Below, piece by piece: positions 9,025 through 19,682 of a stretch of 64,000 nt of DNA. A model generated the notes under the pieces. That model worked only from the letters and a program-made list of their open reading frames with translations, made no database searches and was not told the DNA's origin. A program made the translations under genes and the position numbers. This DNA is from Natronogracilivirga saccharolytica (lineage in GTDB: Bacteria; Bacteroidota; Rhodothermia; Balneolales; Natronogracilivirgulaceae). Location of the stretch: NCBI RefSeq assembly GCF_017921895.1, contig NZ_JAFIDN010000008.1, positions 62,001-126,000 of the forward strand, read 5' to 3'. Within the stretch, counting starts at the first letter, position 1. Each line of letters starts with the position of its first letter.

Positions 9025-10511
9025 TTTTTCACGATAACAAGATACAGCAGGATGATTGCGGCAATCGCCATGGTGAAATTCGCAAACCACATGCCCACAA
9101 ACGGAGAAATGTACAGCCGGTCGGCAAGTTTTTCACCCTGTATGATACTGATCCAGTAATAGGTGAAAAGGACGGTGCTGATAATGGTATGGATACCCAT
9201 GTTTCCTTTTCTGACCAGCAGACCAAGTGGTGCACCAATCAACGCAAACAGAATGCATGCAACCGGAATGGATGCTTTTTTGTGCACTTCTACCATGAAC
9301 CGGGCAATGCGCTCATCACGCCATTGCAGGTTGTTTACAAGATTATCGGCCATGGTCTGGGTATTGCGTATCTGTGTGAGTCCCCTCATGGAAACTTCGC
9401 GCTGCTCCTGAGCGGATGAAAGATTGCGCAATGTTACGAAGGATAACGATTCAAGAGGTTTGAACTCCTCTTGTGCACCGATTGTGCGGTCCGGCCGGTC
9501 ATCACTGTGGTCATGGGCATCCCGGTCCTGCATATAGTCATATTCCTCATCCACACTGGCCGTTTCGACAGTGGTGTCCGGGTCTTCGTGGAGTGTGATG
9601 TGGGAAGCCAGCAGGGAGTTTTTGAAATTCCTGATCTCGCGCTGTTTGTCCTGCTCAAGTGAATCTACCAGCGCAAGCATGGCCTGGGCACGCATTGAGC
9701 GCCCGTCACGGCTTCGGTCTTCGGGATTTGTTCGCGAAAAAGTAAGATCTGACAAATCGAAAGATATCCGGTAAGAGTCAAATCCGGTCTCCTCATGCAA
9801 TGTACCCCCGGAACCCCGTCCGCGTTCAAGATACCGCATGATGGTGCCGTCAAACAAATTCAGCGTCAGGCTCATGTTGCGTTCGTCGCTTTCAAGCAAG
9901 CCTTTTTTTGCCTTGATGACGGCGCGGTCACGTCCTTTTTCCGGCCTTTGGAACAATGTGATATCAAACAGCGAATCGGAGTCCTGCGGGACATCCCTTA
10001 CCAGGAAGGTGTACCCTTCAATACCTTCATAAAAGGTGTTTTCCTGCAGATCAAATCCGGGTTTTTGCATTCGGATGTCCATGAACAGAGCCCTGGCCTT
10101 GTAGTTGGCCTCCGGCAGCACCTCATTTGAGAACCATCCGAGAAAGATAGTCATCATAATCGCAACTCCGAGAACAGGACGGATGATCCGGAAGGGGTGG
10201 ACACCGGCTGCACGAACGGCTGTATATTCATTCTGCTCTGAAAATTTCCCGTATGCGATGAGAGAGGCGGCAAGTATGGTCATCGGCACAGCCAGTACCA
10301 CCATGTAGGCAAGGTTGACCATGATCAGCTCTACGATAACGGTGAACGGAATACCCTTCCCGACAAGATGATCCATGAACTGGATGAGAAACTGCATCAG
10401 CAGCAGGAACATAATGGTAAAAAAGCAGAAAACGAAAGGCCCTATATGCTGCTTGAGCAAGTTTCGTTCGATACTGCCGGGTAATAACTTCTTCAGAAAA
10501 TTGACCGCCAT
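9021..10511 (-). CDS. lptF: LPS export ABC permease LptF (with enlarged periplasmic domain)
   Basis: YjgP/YjgQ-family permease of 496 residues, partner of LptG. The N-terminal NLLKQHIGPFVFCFFTIMFLL is the first membrane segment, and TM helices also fill about residues 55-125 and the last 100 residues. Proteobacterial LptF is near 366 residues. The extra length is in the periplasmic domain, where residues about 265-355 are charged and low-complexity (including EEYDYMQDRDAHDHSDDRPD). The gene overlaps lptG by 4 bp. Its upstream region is shared with the divergent sprA. The ATPase LptB is not in the window. Confidence 0.88.
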   Translation of the reverse strand: MAVNFLKKLLPGSIERNLLKQHIGPFVFCFFTIMFLLLMQFLIQFMDHLVGKGIPFTVIVELIMVNLAYMVVLAVPMTILAASLIAYGKFSEQNEYTAVRAAGVHPFRIIRPVLGVAIMMTIFLGWFSNEVLPEANYKARALFMDIRMQKPGFDLQENTFYEGIEGYTFLVRDVPQDSDSLFDITLFQRPEKGRDRAVIKAKKGLLESDERNMSLTLNLFDGTIMRYLERGRGSGGTLHEETGFDSYRISFDLSDLTFSRTNPEDRSRDGRSMRAQAMLALVDSLEQDKQREIRNFKNSLLASHITLHEDPDTTVETASVDEEYDYMQDRDAHDHSDDRPDRTIGAQEEFKPLESLSFVTLRNLSSAQEQREVSMRGLTQIRNTQTMADNLVNNLQWRDERIARFMVEVHKKASIPVACILFALIGAPLGLLVRKGNMGIHTIISTVLFTYYWISIIQGEKLADRLYISPFVGMWFANFTMAIAAIILLYLVIVKK

Positions 10512-10764
10512 TTTGAATAAAAATGCAGAATAATCGTTATTTTAGATATGTCTTTACACAAGATAACGGCAAAATATCAGAAATCTGTCGTATCCTGCCA
10601 ATTAATTAACGAATGGGCATTGATTCATTGTTGCAGGGGTTCTAATTTCCCTGTCTGAATATGACCAAGAATCTTGAAAACCTGTCAGCCTATAGACCAA
10701 TATTTACCGTTTGCTCACTTCAACCGTAGTATTTTTGGACCAGGGATAAACTGAGTTTTTTTCA

Positions 10765-13700
10765 TTGTATTTTGTAACGGTTTGTAATGGTTTGGCAGGC
10801 CTGCTGACAGGTATTGCCTTTTTGTTGTTCCTTCCGCTTTTGGTACTCGCGCAGGAAACGGATACGTTGCGGGAAAACGGTATTGATGATCGCATCAACA
10901 ACAGGGCTGCGTCTCAGATGGGGACGGATGTGGAGTCAAACCTGCCGCGGACCAGTCAGAAAAAGTTCCCCTCACCGCGCGGCTCCCGCGTTACCGATCC
11001 TTTTCCGCGCAAACGCTCCCCGCTGATTGAGATAGACCTGCCAAGAGATCGCGTGCTTACAACCCTTGATTCGCTTGATCATTATACTGTTCAAAGAGAA
11101 GTGTATGGTGTGCCCATTGGTTTTTCCAGGAAACTGGATTTTCAAACCATGTCGGAACTGAGTTTTGAACATACAGCCAGAGCCAACTGGAGACGTCTGG
11201 TAAATGAAATGCGACGCCAGAGAGATGCCCGGCGCGGCCTGCTGGATTTTACACTGGATCTGCCTGTTGGGGAGCGATCGGCATTCACCACCATTTTCGG
11301 GCGGCCCGAAGTGAATCTCCGTGTTACGGGAACGGCAAACATGAATGTGGGTGCAACTATCAGAGAAACCGAGGATCCGTCGCTGCCTCCTGATCAGCAA
11401 ACGCGCATCGACCCCGTATTTGAACAAAACCTGAGACTGAATATCCAGGGGTCGATAGGGGACAAGCTTACCATCCGGACTGACTGGGACACAGAGCGAT
11501 CGTTTGATTTTGAAAACCGGTTGAGCATACGTTATGAGGGTTATGAAGATGAAATACTGCAGAGTATCGAAATGGGAAATGTTTCGATGCAGACCGGAAA
11601 TTCCCTGATCCGGGGCGGAAGTTCGCTTTTCGGGATTAAATCGGAAGCCAAATTCGGTCCGCTTCGGCTGACTTCCGTTGTTTCTCAGCAAGAGGGGCAG
11701 AGCGAAACCCAGACCATTACAGGCGGTACTGAGGAAAGTACGATTGAGATACGACCTGCATCATATGATAATGACCGGCACTTTTTCCTGAGTTTCTATG
11801 CCAGGCAAGAGTTCGAAGATGCCATGTCTGATCCGCAAACCGACCGCCGGATGTTCAATATTGAACGTATGGATGTATATGTCCTGAATACTTCATCTAC
11901 CGAACAGTCCGGACAGCGCCGCGCTGTGGCACTGACGGATCTAGGGGTGGTCATGCAGGGTGACCGTTACATGCTGCCCGATACCGATGCCGATCCATTT
12001 GATGAAGATCTGATCGAATTTTACAGAGATCCGTCTGAAACTCCGTCAGCCTCGGATTTCGGTGTGGCCGGTGATGAGTTCGTAGAAGGGAACTTTGTTC
12101 CGCTCGAAGAGGGGGAAGACTACACGTTCAATGAGAGCAACGGGTACTTGTCGCTGGAGTCCAGGCTGAGTTCCAACCAGGCTCTGGCCATATCTTTTGC
12201 ATACTCATCGGGAGGCGAATATATTGATGTCGGTGACGAAAATATCGGCGATGAGCGCCGTCTGTTTCTCAAGCTCCTCCGCCCGTCCAATATGACATCG
12301 AGCAGCTCGGCATGGGGCCTGACCATGCGTAACGTGTACAGTCTGAATGCCACCGACCTCACTCCGGATGACCTGGAAGTGGACATTCTTTTTGACGGGG
12401 GAAATACCAGCCAGACCAATTTGCCGGGACTCAGCAACGTTCTGCTTCAGGATCTCGGACTTGACCGTGTAGGGTCGGACCAGTCTCTGGGGTCAAATAA
12501 TCAGATCGATTTTGGAACCGGTACGCTTGATGCCAGACGGGGCCGCATTATTTTTCCCTACCTGGAACCATTTGGCGGCCGGATTCGCGAAATTTACGAA
12601 AACAGCGATCTGCCTCAGGCCGAAATAGAGGAAAACATCAATCGATATGCGTTTACCGAGCTTTATGAGAGTTCGCAGGATAACGCCAGGCGCGAATCCG
12701 GAAATAATCTCTACTACATCGGCGGAGTGAGCACAGGCGCCGTTCAGGACAGCTATAACCTGGGTTTTGCTTTAGTCGAAGGCTCGGTCAGTGTAAGAGC
12801 CAATGGTGTGGAACTCTCCGAGGGGGTCGATTACGAAGTGGATTATTCCATTGGTAACATTGTCATTACAAACGACCGCTATCTGCAGAGCGGGCAGGAA
12901 ATAGTTATTGATTATGAGAGCAATCAGATGCTCCAGATTCAGCAAACCACATTTGCCGGTGTGAGGGCTGAGTACACGGTAAATGACAACATCCGTTTCG
13001 GCAGCACGTATTTTACCCTTCGCGAACGCCCCCTGCAGGACAAGATTCCGATCGGGGATGAACCTATCCAGAATTCCATCATCGGATTTGACGGATCTGC
13101 TGAATTTGATGCTCCCTGGCTTACAAGGGCCATCAACTGGATCCCGCTGCTTCAGACCAGGGCCGACTCGGACATCCGTATCAGTGGTGAGTTCGCCCAG
13201 CTTCGGCCAAATGTTGCACAAACGCGTGCGGTTTCACGGGCTGCTGACCGCGGTGAGCTGTACCCGGATGAAGAAACCGGCCTGTCATTTATTGACGATT
13301 TTGAAGGCTCCAAGACAACGATCAATTTCCTGAGTCCGGGACGCTGGAATATTGCCGCGGCACCTCATGCCATTCCGGGGTATGACTCCGACATGAATAC
13401 CGATGACAACAGCATGGGATCCCGCATCGCGCGGTCCGACATGCGCGGGAAGTTTTCATGGTACATGATTCCGCTTAATGTCGGGCGTGTTACCGATGCT
13501 GCAAGAACTCCGGAGTCACTGCCGGTTTCGGTATCGGATGTGTTCCCCAACCGGGAAGTGCTTCGTCAGGAAGACCGTCTGCAAACACTCGACATCCATT
13601 ACAATCCGCGCAAACGAGGTCCATATAACTACAATGAAAACCTCAGAGACCTGCTTGAAGGACGTCCGGAGGACACATGGGGTGGAATGACCGCCACACT

Positions 13701-16700
13701 TCCCAGCGGCCAGAGTGATCTGCGCCAGAACAACGTGGAATTTCTTGAGTTCTGGGTACAGCCCCTGCTTCCGGATGGCCGTACACCGTCAGCCGGTGAT
13801 CTCGAAGATTATGACGGCAAAATTTACATCGACCTTGGACTGGTTTCCGAGGATGTGATTCCCAATAATCAGCTTAACACCGAGGACGGTCTGGCACGCG
13901 CCCAGGACGGCAATAATATCAATGTAGGAAATGCCGGCCGGTCTTATGTTATTCCATCCGACAGAATCAATCTCACCGGTCAATTTTCCGTCGAAACACA
14001 GGAAAGAGAGGATGTCGGTCTGGATGGCGCCCACAGCACCGATGGTGAATTCAATGAGCAGACGCTGTTTGCCGATTGGCTCGAGCTCATGGAAGTTCAG
14101 TATTCAGACCAGCCGGAAATGCTGCAGCAGATACAGGAAGACCCCTCCAATGACCGGTACTACTATTTTAACCATCCTGCAGTAAGCGATCTGCCCCTTC
14201 ACGAGCGTTTTCACCGGATGTACGGTTTTCTGGAAGGCAACTCCCTGTCCGACGGGGACTCACGGTCCATAACCAACCGGCCGGATACCGAAGGTCTCGA
14301 AAATCCGGCACGTGTAAACCGGGACAATTCCTATTTCCAGTATGAAATACCGATGAATCCGGCAGATACCAGTTCCATGCAGGTCGGGAAAAACTACATT
14401 GTGGACCGCGTGGAAGGGAGCGATCCTACGGATCGCTGGTATTTGGTACGTGTTCCGCTTCGGGAAATCGCCCGGGAAGTTGGCACGATAGAAGATCTTG
14501 AGCGGGTTCAGCATATTCGTTTCTGGATGAGCGGCTACCGCGAACCAATGACCATGCGTTTTGCTACATTTGAGCTTGTCGGCAATCAGTGGCGTGAATT
14601 TGAAGAAATCAGCAGGGACGGATATCAAAATACCATTTTCGACGTGGCTACGGTAAACATCGAAGAAAACTCGAACCGTGAGCCTATCCCGTATCGTGTG
14701 CCCAACGGGGCAATCCGTGCCACTCAGCGAAGCGGACAGCAGGAGCAGGTGCTTGCTAACGAGCAGTCGCTGTCGATGCGGGTTGAGGACCTGCGTTCTG
14801 GTGAGTACCGGATGATTCAGCGTCTCTACCCAAGCGGACTTAATCTGTTGAATTTCTCCAATCTGAGAATGTTTGTTCACGGGGAAGGATACGAAAGGCG
14901 TTCGGATCTGGAAGTGGTCATCCGGATGGGCAACGACCTGACGGATAATTATTATGAATACAGGCAGCCGGTTTCACCGACCGATCCGGACTTCAACTTT
15001 ACACCGCTGGCACAGGATCCCGACCGCTCCATCCTGGAGGAAGAAACCGACCGCATCTGGATTCCGGACTCCAATAGTGTGAACATTGTACTATCATCGC
15101 TGAATGCGCTCAAGCAGGCCCGTGACCTTGAGGAATTTGATGCGGGCGAACTGTATGAGCGCACGGACTTGCCGGAAGACGCCCCTCCCGGAACCGTGAT
15201 CGGAATCAAAGGCAATCCGTCACTGCAGCGGGTCAGGGAAGTGGCTATTGGTATCCGGAATCCGCACGACAGTGAGAGCGGTGGAAGCGGAGGAGGCGGG
15301 AAGCCGTCACTGGATGCCGAGGTATGGGTCAATGAGCTGCGGGTTTCAGGAGCTGATGATGAAAAAGGCTGGGCTGCAAACATGTCTACAGACATCCGGT
15401 TTGCCGATCTGGCAACAGTCAGGGCCAGGTTCTCCCGGTCTACCGATGGGTTCGGCGCCCTGGATGCCAGTCTGGCTGACAGGCAGATGTATGATGATTA
15501 TTCGTATGACTTGTCAACTACCATCAACATGCACCGTTTCATTCCGGAGCGCTATGGCTGGAATATCCCGGTTCAGCTATCTGCCCGGAGAAGCCAGCGC
15601 ACCCCCCGCTTTCTGCCGCAGGAGGGCGACATCCGGTTTTCGGATTTTGAGGATGCCGTCAGAGCCAGTGACGAGCCGCAGGATGAGCAGGACCGGCTGA
15701 TTGACGAGATGCTCAGGCAAATCAGGACAGAAGACCGGCGGTACAGCGTAAATATTTCCAATGTGTCTAAAAGTGATTCCGAGTCGTGGTTTCTGAGAAA
15801 TACTGTTGATAACCTGACCCTGGGCTATGTCTACAATATTCGGGAAGAAAGCAGCGACCGGCTTGAATTCAGGGATTCCTGGGATTACCGGACGAGCTTG
15901 AATTACAGATTGAATATCCGTGATATCCGGGTGGTCAGGCCATTGATATTTCTGGAAAACGTGCCCGTTCTGAACTGGATTTCCGAAACTGGCTTCACGT
16001 TTGTACCCAGTCAGGTATCCTTTGGAGGAAACCTGAATCGCGATTACTCGGAAGAGCGTCGAAGAAGCTTCACGGATAGTCAGTTCGATCTGCAGCAGCG
16101 GCACAACTTTGACTTCCGGTCTAATGTGTCCGTTAATTACAATTTGACGCAAACCATTTCAACTTCGTTCAGCAACCAGACCCGGCTGAATCTGGAGTCT
16201 ATCGGACAAAGGCCTGTCTCGGAGACCATTGACACAGATTTTCCGTTGCAGCCGCCGGACGAGGATGAGGTGGAGTACCGGCTGAAACCAACGTTTGAAG
16301 TCATGGAAGACTGGCTTCTTGATCCGGCCGTGTCTCCGCGCCGCGACAATTACCAGGAGTCATGGACGGCATCGTGGCGTCCGCGGCTCAACCAGATCGA
16401 CGGGCTCGACTGGTTCAATTATTCTGCTTCCTACCGCGGACAGTTCCGCTGGCAGAACAGTCCGGAAGGATCGGGCCTTGGTGCCAATCTGACCAACCAG
16501 TACAGTCTGGATCAAAATCCGGAGATCAGAACCCAGAACCTGCTGGAACGGATTTCTCTCTACGAACGGGCAAAGCAGGCGGATGAGCAGGCTCAGCAGG
16601 AGCGAAGGAGAGAACGGCAGCAAAGCCGAGATAACGGAGAATCTGTTGACAGGGAGTTGAGCGAGCAGGTCGTCTACTATGGCCGGCGCTTTCTGCTTGG

Positions 16701-18033
16701 CATCTTGAGTATCCAGAATCTGAATATTTCCTATAATATTAGCGGCAGTTCCGCACAAAGCGGATATGACGGCGGTTCCCAGATTTACCACATGTTCGGT
16801 TCTGCGGATGATTCCAATTTTTCTCCACCATTCGCTTACCGCCTTGGCCTGCAAAGTGAGATACCCCGGAACAAACTGATCACCAATCCCGAACCCGGGA
16901 CCGAGTTATCGCTCAGGGCAACCAAGGATTCGCGCCAGCAGCTGAACGTCCGATCAGGATTGCGCCCGTTCAGTGACTTCACTGTGAATGTCGACTGGCG
17001 GACCAGCTGGCAGGATACCCGCACGCAAAATCAGACTCTTATTTTCCCGGATGAACTCAGTGTGCAAAGAGAGCACTCCGGAAGAGTGGAAACATCTGTA
17101 TGGGCATTCGGCGCGGGTTATGATGCGTTATTTGACCGGCAGCTGAGCAGAGCCCTGGATGAGTTCGGCGAAGATCCGGAAATTACCGATCTTGATGCGG
17201 ATGATGTCCCGCTGACATCAGGCAGCCTTGAAAAAGATTTTCGCCGCTCCTATCTCGGATTTGCATCGGGTACGATCGGCGAACGGGGGTATATGCCCAT
17301 ACCGCTGCCAAACTGGAGTATCAACTGGTCGGGCTGGGAGCGACGCCTGCAATTTCTGGATGATTTCATCCAGCGCGCGACCATCAATCACAGCTATTCC
17401 AGCCGCTATGAAACCGGATGGCAGCTCAATGCCAACAGAGGAGCAGACCGGTCCAGGTCACTTGGCGGGTATACATTTTTGTATGAACAGCCGGATTATT
17501 CAAGCCGCTCCATCAGTCTGCAACGCTCTTTCTCTCCGCTGATTGGTGTCAACATTACATGGGCAAACAACCTCAGGACCCAGATACAATACAATCGCAG
17601 CAAAAGGGTCAGCATAAGTTTTTCCAATAATACCATCACCGAGAGCAACAGTCAGGGAATCACCTCTACCTTCAGCTACTCAAAAAGAGGATTTCGGATC
17701 CCGTTTTTCCGGCAGCTTAACAACCAGATTGAATTGAATCTCTCAGTCAGTTACAGTGACGACCTGACCTATACGTTCCGCCTTAATCAGGACATCGCAG
17801 ATGCCCTTCAGCTTCCGCCTGATGAAATTGACCAGTTTACCCGGTCCACACCGGATGAAAGAGGAACAGCACAGTTTCAGCTCAGACCATCCGTCAAGTA
17901 TCAGTTCTCACGGACGATCAATGCCGGCCTGGAGTACAGTTATACCCGCCTGATGCCGAGATCCACAGGGACCTATCCCAGAACCGACCAGGATATCCGC
18001 TTCAATATCCAGGTATCGATCCGTTCAAACTAA
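10765..18033 (+). CDS. sprA: Type IX secretion translocon SprA (Sov)
   Basis: A giant outer-membrane protein of about 2,420 residues, the normal size for SprA/Sov, which forms the main beta-barrel translocon of the type IX secretion system. A hydrophobic signal sequence (about residues 10-29, ending VLAQ) is followed by DFTLDLPVGERSAFTTIFG and the repeated SprA N-terminal modules. The second half is rich in alternating aromatic and polar strands, ending FNIQVSIRSN, as expected of a barrel. No ATG exists in frame between the upstream stop at 10747-10749 and the signal peptide. Translation must begin at TTG 10765, TTG 10792 or another non-ATG codon, so the exact start is uncertain. A T9SS-tailed cargo is encoded at 42057-43316. 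Confidence 0.93.
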   Translation: MYFVTVCNGLAGLLTGIAFLLFLPLLVLAQETDTLRENGIDDRINNRAASQMGTDVESNLPRTSQKKFPSPRGSRVTDPFPRKRSPLIEIDLPRDRVLTTLDSLDHYTVQREVYGVPIGFSRKLDFQTMSELSFEHTARANWRRLVNEMRRQRDARRGLLDFTLDLPVGERSAFTTIFGRPEVNLRVTGTANMNVGATIRETEDPSLPPDQQTRIDPVFEQNLRLNIQGSIGDKLTIRTDWDTERSFDFENRLSIRYEGYEDEILQSIEMGNVSMQTGNSLIRGGSSLFGIKSEAKFGPLRLTSVVSQQEGQSETQTITGGTEESTIEIRPASYDNDRHFFLSFYARQEFEDAMSDPQTDRRMFNIERMDVYVLNTSSTEQSGQRRAVALTDLGVVMQGDRYMLPDTDADPFDEDLIEFYRDPSETPSASDFGVAGDEFVEGNFVPLEEGEDYTFNESNGYLSLESRLSSNQALAISFAYSSGGEYIDVGDENIGDERRLFLKLLRPSNMTSSSSAWGLTMRNVYSLNATDLTPDDLEVDILFDGGNTSQTNLPGLSNVLLQDLGLDRVGSDQSLGSNNQIDFGTGTLDARRGRIIFPYLEPFGGRIREIYENSDLPQAEIEENINRYAFTELYESSQDNARRESGNNLYYIGGVSTGAVQDSYNLGFALVEGSVSVRANGVELSEGVDYEVDYSIGNIVITNDRYLQSGQEIVIDYESNQMLQIQQTTFAGVRAEYTVNDNIRFGSTYFTLRERPLQDKIPIGDEPIQNSIIGFDGSAEFDAPWLTRAINWIPLLQTRADSDIRISGEFAQLRPNVAQTRAVSRAADRGELYPDEETGLSFIDDFEGSKTTINFLSPGRWNIAAAPHAIPGYDSDMNTDDNSMGSRIARSDMRGKFSWYMIPLNVGRVTDAARTPESLPVSVSDVFPNREVLRQEDRLQTLDIHYNPRKRGPYNYNENLRDLLEGRPEDTWGGMTATLPSGQSDLRQNNVEFLEFWVQPLLPDGRTPSAGDLEDYDGKIYIDLGLVSEDVIPNNQLNTEDGLARAQDGNNINVGNAGRSYVIPSDRINLTGQFSVETQEREDVGLDGAHSTDGEFNEQTLFADWLELMEVQYSDQPEMLQQIQEDPSNDRYYYFNHPAVSDLPLHERFHRMYGFLEGNSLSDGDSRSITNRPDTEGLENPARVNRDNSYFQYEIPMNPADTSSMQVGKNYIVDRVEGSDPTDRWYLVRVPLREIAREVGTIEDLERVQHIRFWMSGYREPMTMRFATFELVGNQWREFEEISRDGYQNTIFDVATVNIEENSNREPIPYRVPNGAIRATQRSGQQEQVLANEQSLSMRVEDLRSGEYRMIQRLYPSGLNLLNFSNLRMFVHGEGYERRSDLEVVIRMGNDLTDNYYEYRQPVSPTDPDFNFTPLAQDPDRSILEEETDRIWIPDSNSVNIVLSSLNALKQARDLEEFDAGELYERTDLPEDAPPGTVIGIKGNPSLQRVREVAIGIRNPHDSESGGSGGGGKPSLDAEVWVNELRVSGADDEKGWAANMSTDIRFADLATVRARFSRSTDGFGALDASLADRQMYDDYSYDLSTTINMHRFIPERYGWNIPVQLSARRSQRTPRFLPQEGDIRFSDFEDAVRASDEPQDEQDRLIDEMLRQIRTEDRRYSVNISNVSKSDSESWFLRNTVDNLTLGYVYNIREESSDRLEFRDSWDYRTSLNYRLNIRDIRVVRPLIFLENVPVLNWISETGFTFVPSQVSFGGNLNRDYSEERRRSFTDSQFDLQQRHNFDFRSNVSVNYNLTQTISTSFSNQTRLNLESIGQRPVSETIDTDFPLQPPDEDEVEYRLKPTFEVMEDWLLDPAVSPRRDNYQESWTASWRPRLNQIDGLDWFNYSASYRGQFRWQNSPEGSGLGANLTNQYSLDQNPEIRTQNLLERISLYERAKQADEQAQQERRRERQQSRDNGESVDRELSEQVVYYGRRFLLGILSIQNLNISYNISGSSAQSGYDGGSQIYHMFGSADDSNFSPPFAYRLGLQSEIPRNKLITNPEPGTELSLRATKDSRQQLNVRSGLRPFSDFTVNVDWRTSWQDTRTQNQTLIFPDELSVQREHSGRVETSVWAFGAGYDALFDRQLSRALDEFGEDPEITDLDADDVPLTSGSLEKDFRRSYLGFASGTIGERGYMPIPLPNWSINWSGWERRLQFLDDFIQRATINHSYSSRYETGWQLNANRGADRSRSLGGYTFLYEQPDYSSRSISLQRSFSPLIGVNITWANNLRTQIQYNRSKRVSISFSNNTITESNSQGITSTFSYSKRGFRIPFFRQLNNQIELNLSVSYSDDLTYTFRLNQDIADALQLPPDEIDQFTRSTPDERGTAQFQLRPSVKYQFSRTINAGLEYSYTRLMPRSTGTYPRTDQDIRFNIQVSIRSN

Positions 18034-18047
18034 CCTGACCGTTTCAA

Positions 18048-19619
18048 TTAAGGATTCCGCCGACCTGTCATCTTCGTCCTGCTCATCATGCCCGATGCGA
18101 TGAGTGTGAGAGCAAGTGACAGCCATCCGATCCAGTCCCCGTAACGGACATAAAACGTTTTGTGATCGTAAATCGGCACATCGTAGACAAACCGGTCCTG
18201 CGTCCAGTAGGTCGTTTTCACGGCGACATTCCCGTTGGCATGAATCACGCCGGACAATCCGTTATTGGCACTGCGCAGAACGGTCCGGCGCGTTTCGACG
18301 GCCCTGAGCCGTGCAAACTCATAGTGTTGAATATGTCCGCTTGTATTGCCCCACCAGCCGTCATTGGTGATGACCATCAGAAAGCCTGCGTTATTGTTGA
18401 CAAAACTGCGTACCCAGTCGGGATAAACCGAGTCGTAGCAGATAAGGGCAGGGACCTTGTGGCCGCCCACGTCGAACATATCTAACGTTTTTCCCTTGCC
18501 AAACATGGCCAGGCTGCTCCAGTCGATCCATCCGAACAGGTCGATCCGGTATAGCGTATGCAGAAACGGAACCCGCTCAACCATGGGCACCAGCTTGGCT
18601 TTTTTGTAGAAATCAAGCGAACCGTCCGGATAAAAACCAAGTGCGGAGTTGTAAATGTTGTAGGGACGCCCGCCAAATTCGCCGCGGACTACAGGCGGCT
18701 CCTGGCCGGGTTCGTATCTTCTGAGAAAGGATGACCCGGCAATGAGAGGGATATCCCATGATTCCACATAATCGCGGATGACGACATCCGCCTGTCCCGG
18801 ATCGTCTTGCCGGATCAGTGCTTTGATGGCATTTTCCGGCCAGAAGACGGCGCGTGTCTCGGATGTAATGGTTTCATCGCTCAGCTCAAGGAGTTCTTCA
18901 AGCGGTGTAATGGCATCGGGGTATCCTGAAAGATGGAGATAGGAGTCATAATTTGGCTGCATGACGGCGACTTCGGTTGTATCCACCGGTTTCAGTTCAT
19001 ACAAGTGGTACCATGCAGCTGAGCCCAGAGCCGGAACAGCCAGCACTGCAAGAACCAGGTAGCGATGAGCTTTGCGGAAGATCAGCCAGGCACATAAAAC
19101 TATCCAGAATGTGATACCAAGCATACCGGTCACCGAAATGTACTGCACGAGCCAGGGTGCGGTTGCAAAGCTGTTTCCCAGACTGATCCAGGGCCATGAC
19201 AGATCCCACCGGAAGTGCAGGAATTCGTAGGTGAGCCAGACGGCAGGGGTGCTCGGCGCAGTCAGCCAGAAGGGCAGCCTGCTGTGCCGGATCATCCATA
19301 TCAGCATGAGGGGCAACGTCATGATGGCACTGTTGGCCAGTATGGCGGCAATACCGCCGGCGATGGTGGCAAAGGTGAGCCAGTACGTTGTAATAATATT
19401 CCACAAGAGCAGACCCGCATAGGAAACATAGGCCATTTCCCGTGCGGACCCGGTAAGTTCGGTCAGACGGAGCATCAGCACAAAGGCGGGAATGATCAGC
19501 AATGGAAATGGAAAGGGAAACGGGGAGAAGCTGATGCCGAGCAACAGCCCGGAGACAAGGCTGGCTGTCCACTTCCGGTTCCAGATATGCAAAAAAAGGT
19601 TTGTAAGGCCTGCTGTCAT
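18048..19619 (-). CDS. lnt: Apolipoprotein N-acyltransferase
   Basis: Inner-membrane enzyme of 523 residues that N-acylates the lipid-modified cysteine of lipoproteins, the last step of lipoprotein maturation. Several TM helices occupy about residues 1-215, followed by a nitrilase-fold periplasmic domain. The expected Glu-Lys-Cys triad is visible in WPENAI, YKKAKLVPMVERVPF and ALICYDSVYPDWVR. A final TM helix (WIGWLSLALTLIAS) lies near the C-terminus, also typical. It lies 63 bp downstream of rsmI on the same strand, and its stop is only 14 bp from the convergent sprA stop. Confidence 0.93.
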   Translation of the reverse strand: MTAGLTNLFLHIWNRKWTASLVSGLLLGISFSPFPFPFPLLIIPAFVLMLRLTELTGSAREMAYVSYAGLLLWNIITTYWLTFATIAGGIAAILANSAIMTLPLMLIWMIRHSRLPFWLTAPSTPAVWLTYEFLHFRWDLSWPWISLGNSFATAPWLVQYISVTGMLGITFWIVLCAWLIFRKAHRYLVLAVLAVPALGSAAWYHLYELKPVDTTEVAVMQPNYDSYLHLSGYPDAITPLEELLELSDETITSETRAVFWPENAIKALIRQDDPGQADVVIRDYVESWDIPLIAGSSFLRRYEPGQEPPVVRGEFGGRPYNIYNSALGFYPDGSLDFYKKAKLVPMVERVPFLHTLYRIDLFGWIDWSSLAMFGKGKTLDMFDVGGHKVPALICYDSVYPDWVRSFVNNNAGFLMVITNDGWWGNTSGHIQHYEFARLRAVETRRTVLRSANNGLSGVIHANGNVAVKTTYWTQDRFVYDVPIYDHKTFYVRYGDWIGWLSLALTLIASGMMSRTKMTGRRNP

Positions 19620-19682
19620 GTTGTCTTAACTGATGAATTGGTTGCCGGGGTTAACATTAGGTTGTCACGTGAGAAGAGGTCA

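Noticed and set aside
10972-11691. Leftward 239-codon open frame inside sprA
   Set aside because: It is antisense to a continuous, clearly coding SprA reading frame; long shadow frames are expected there.
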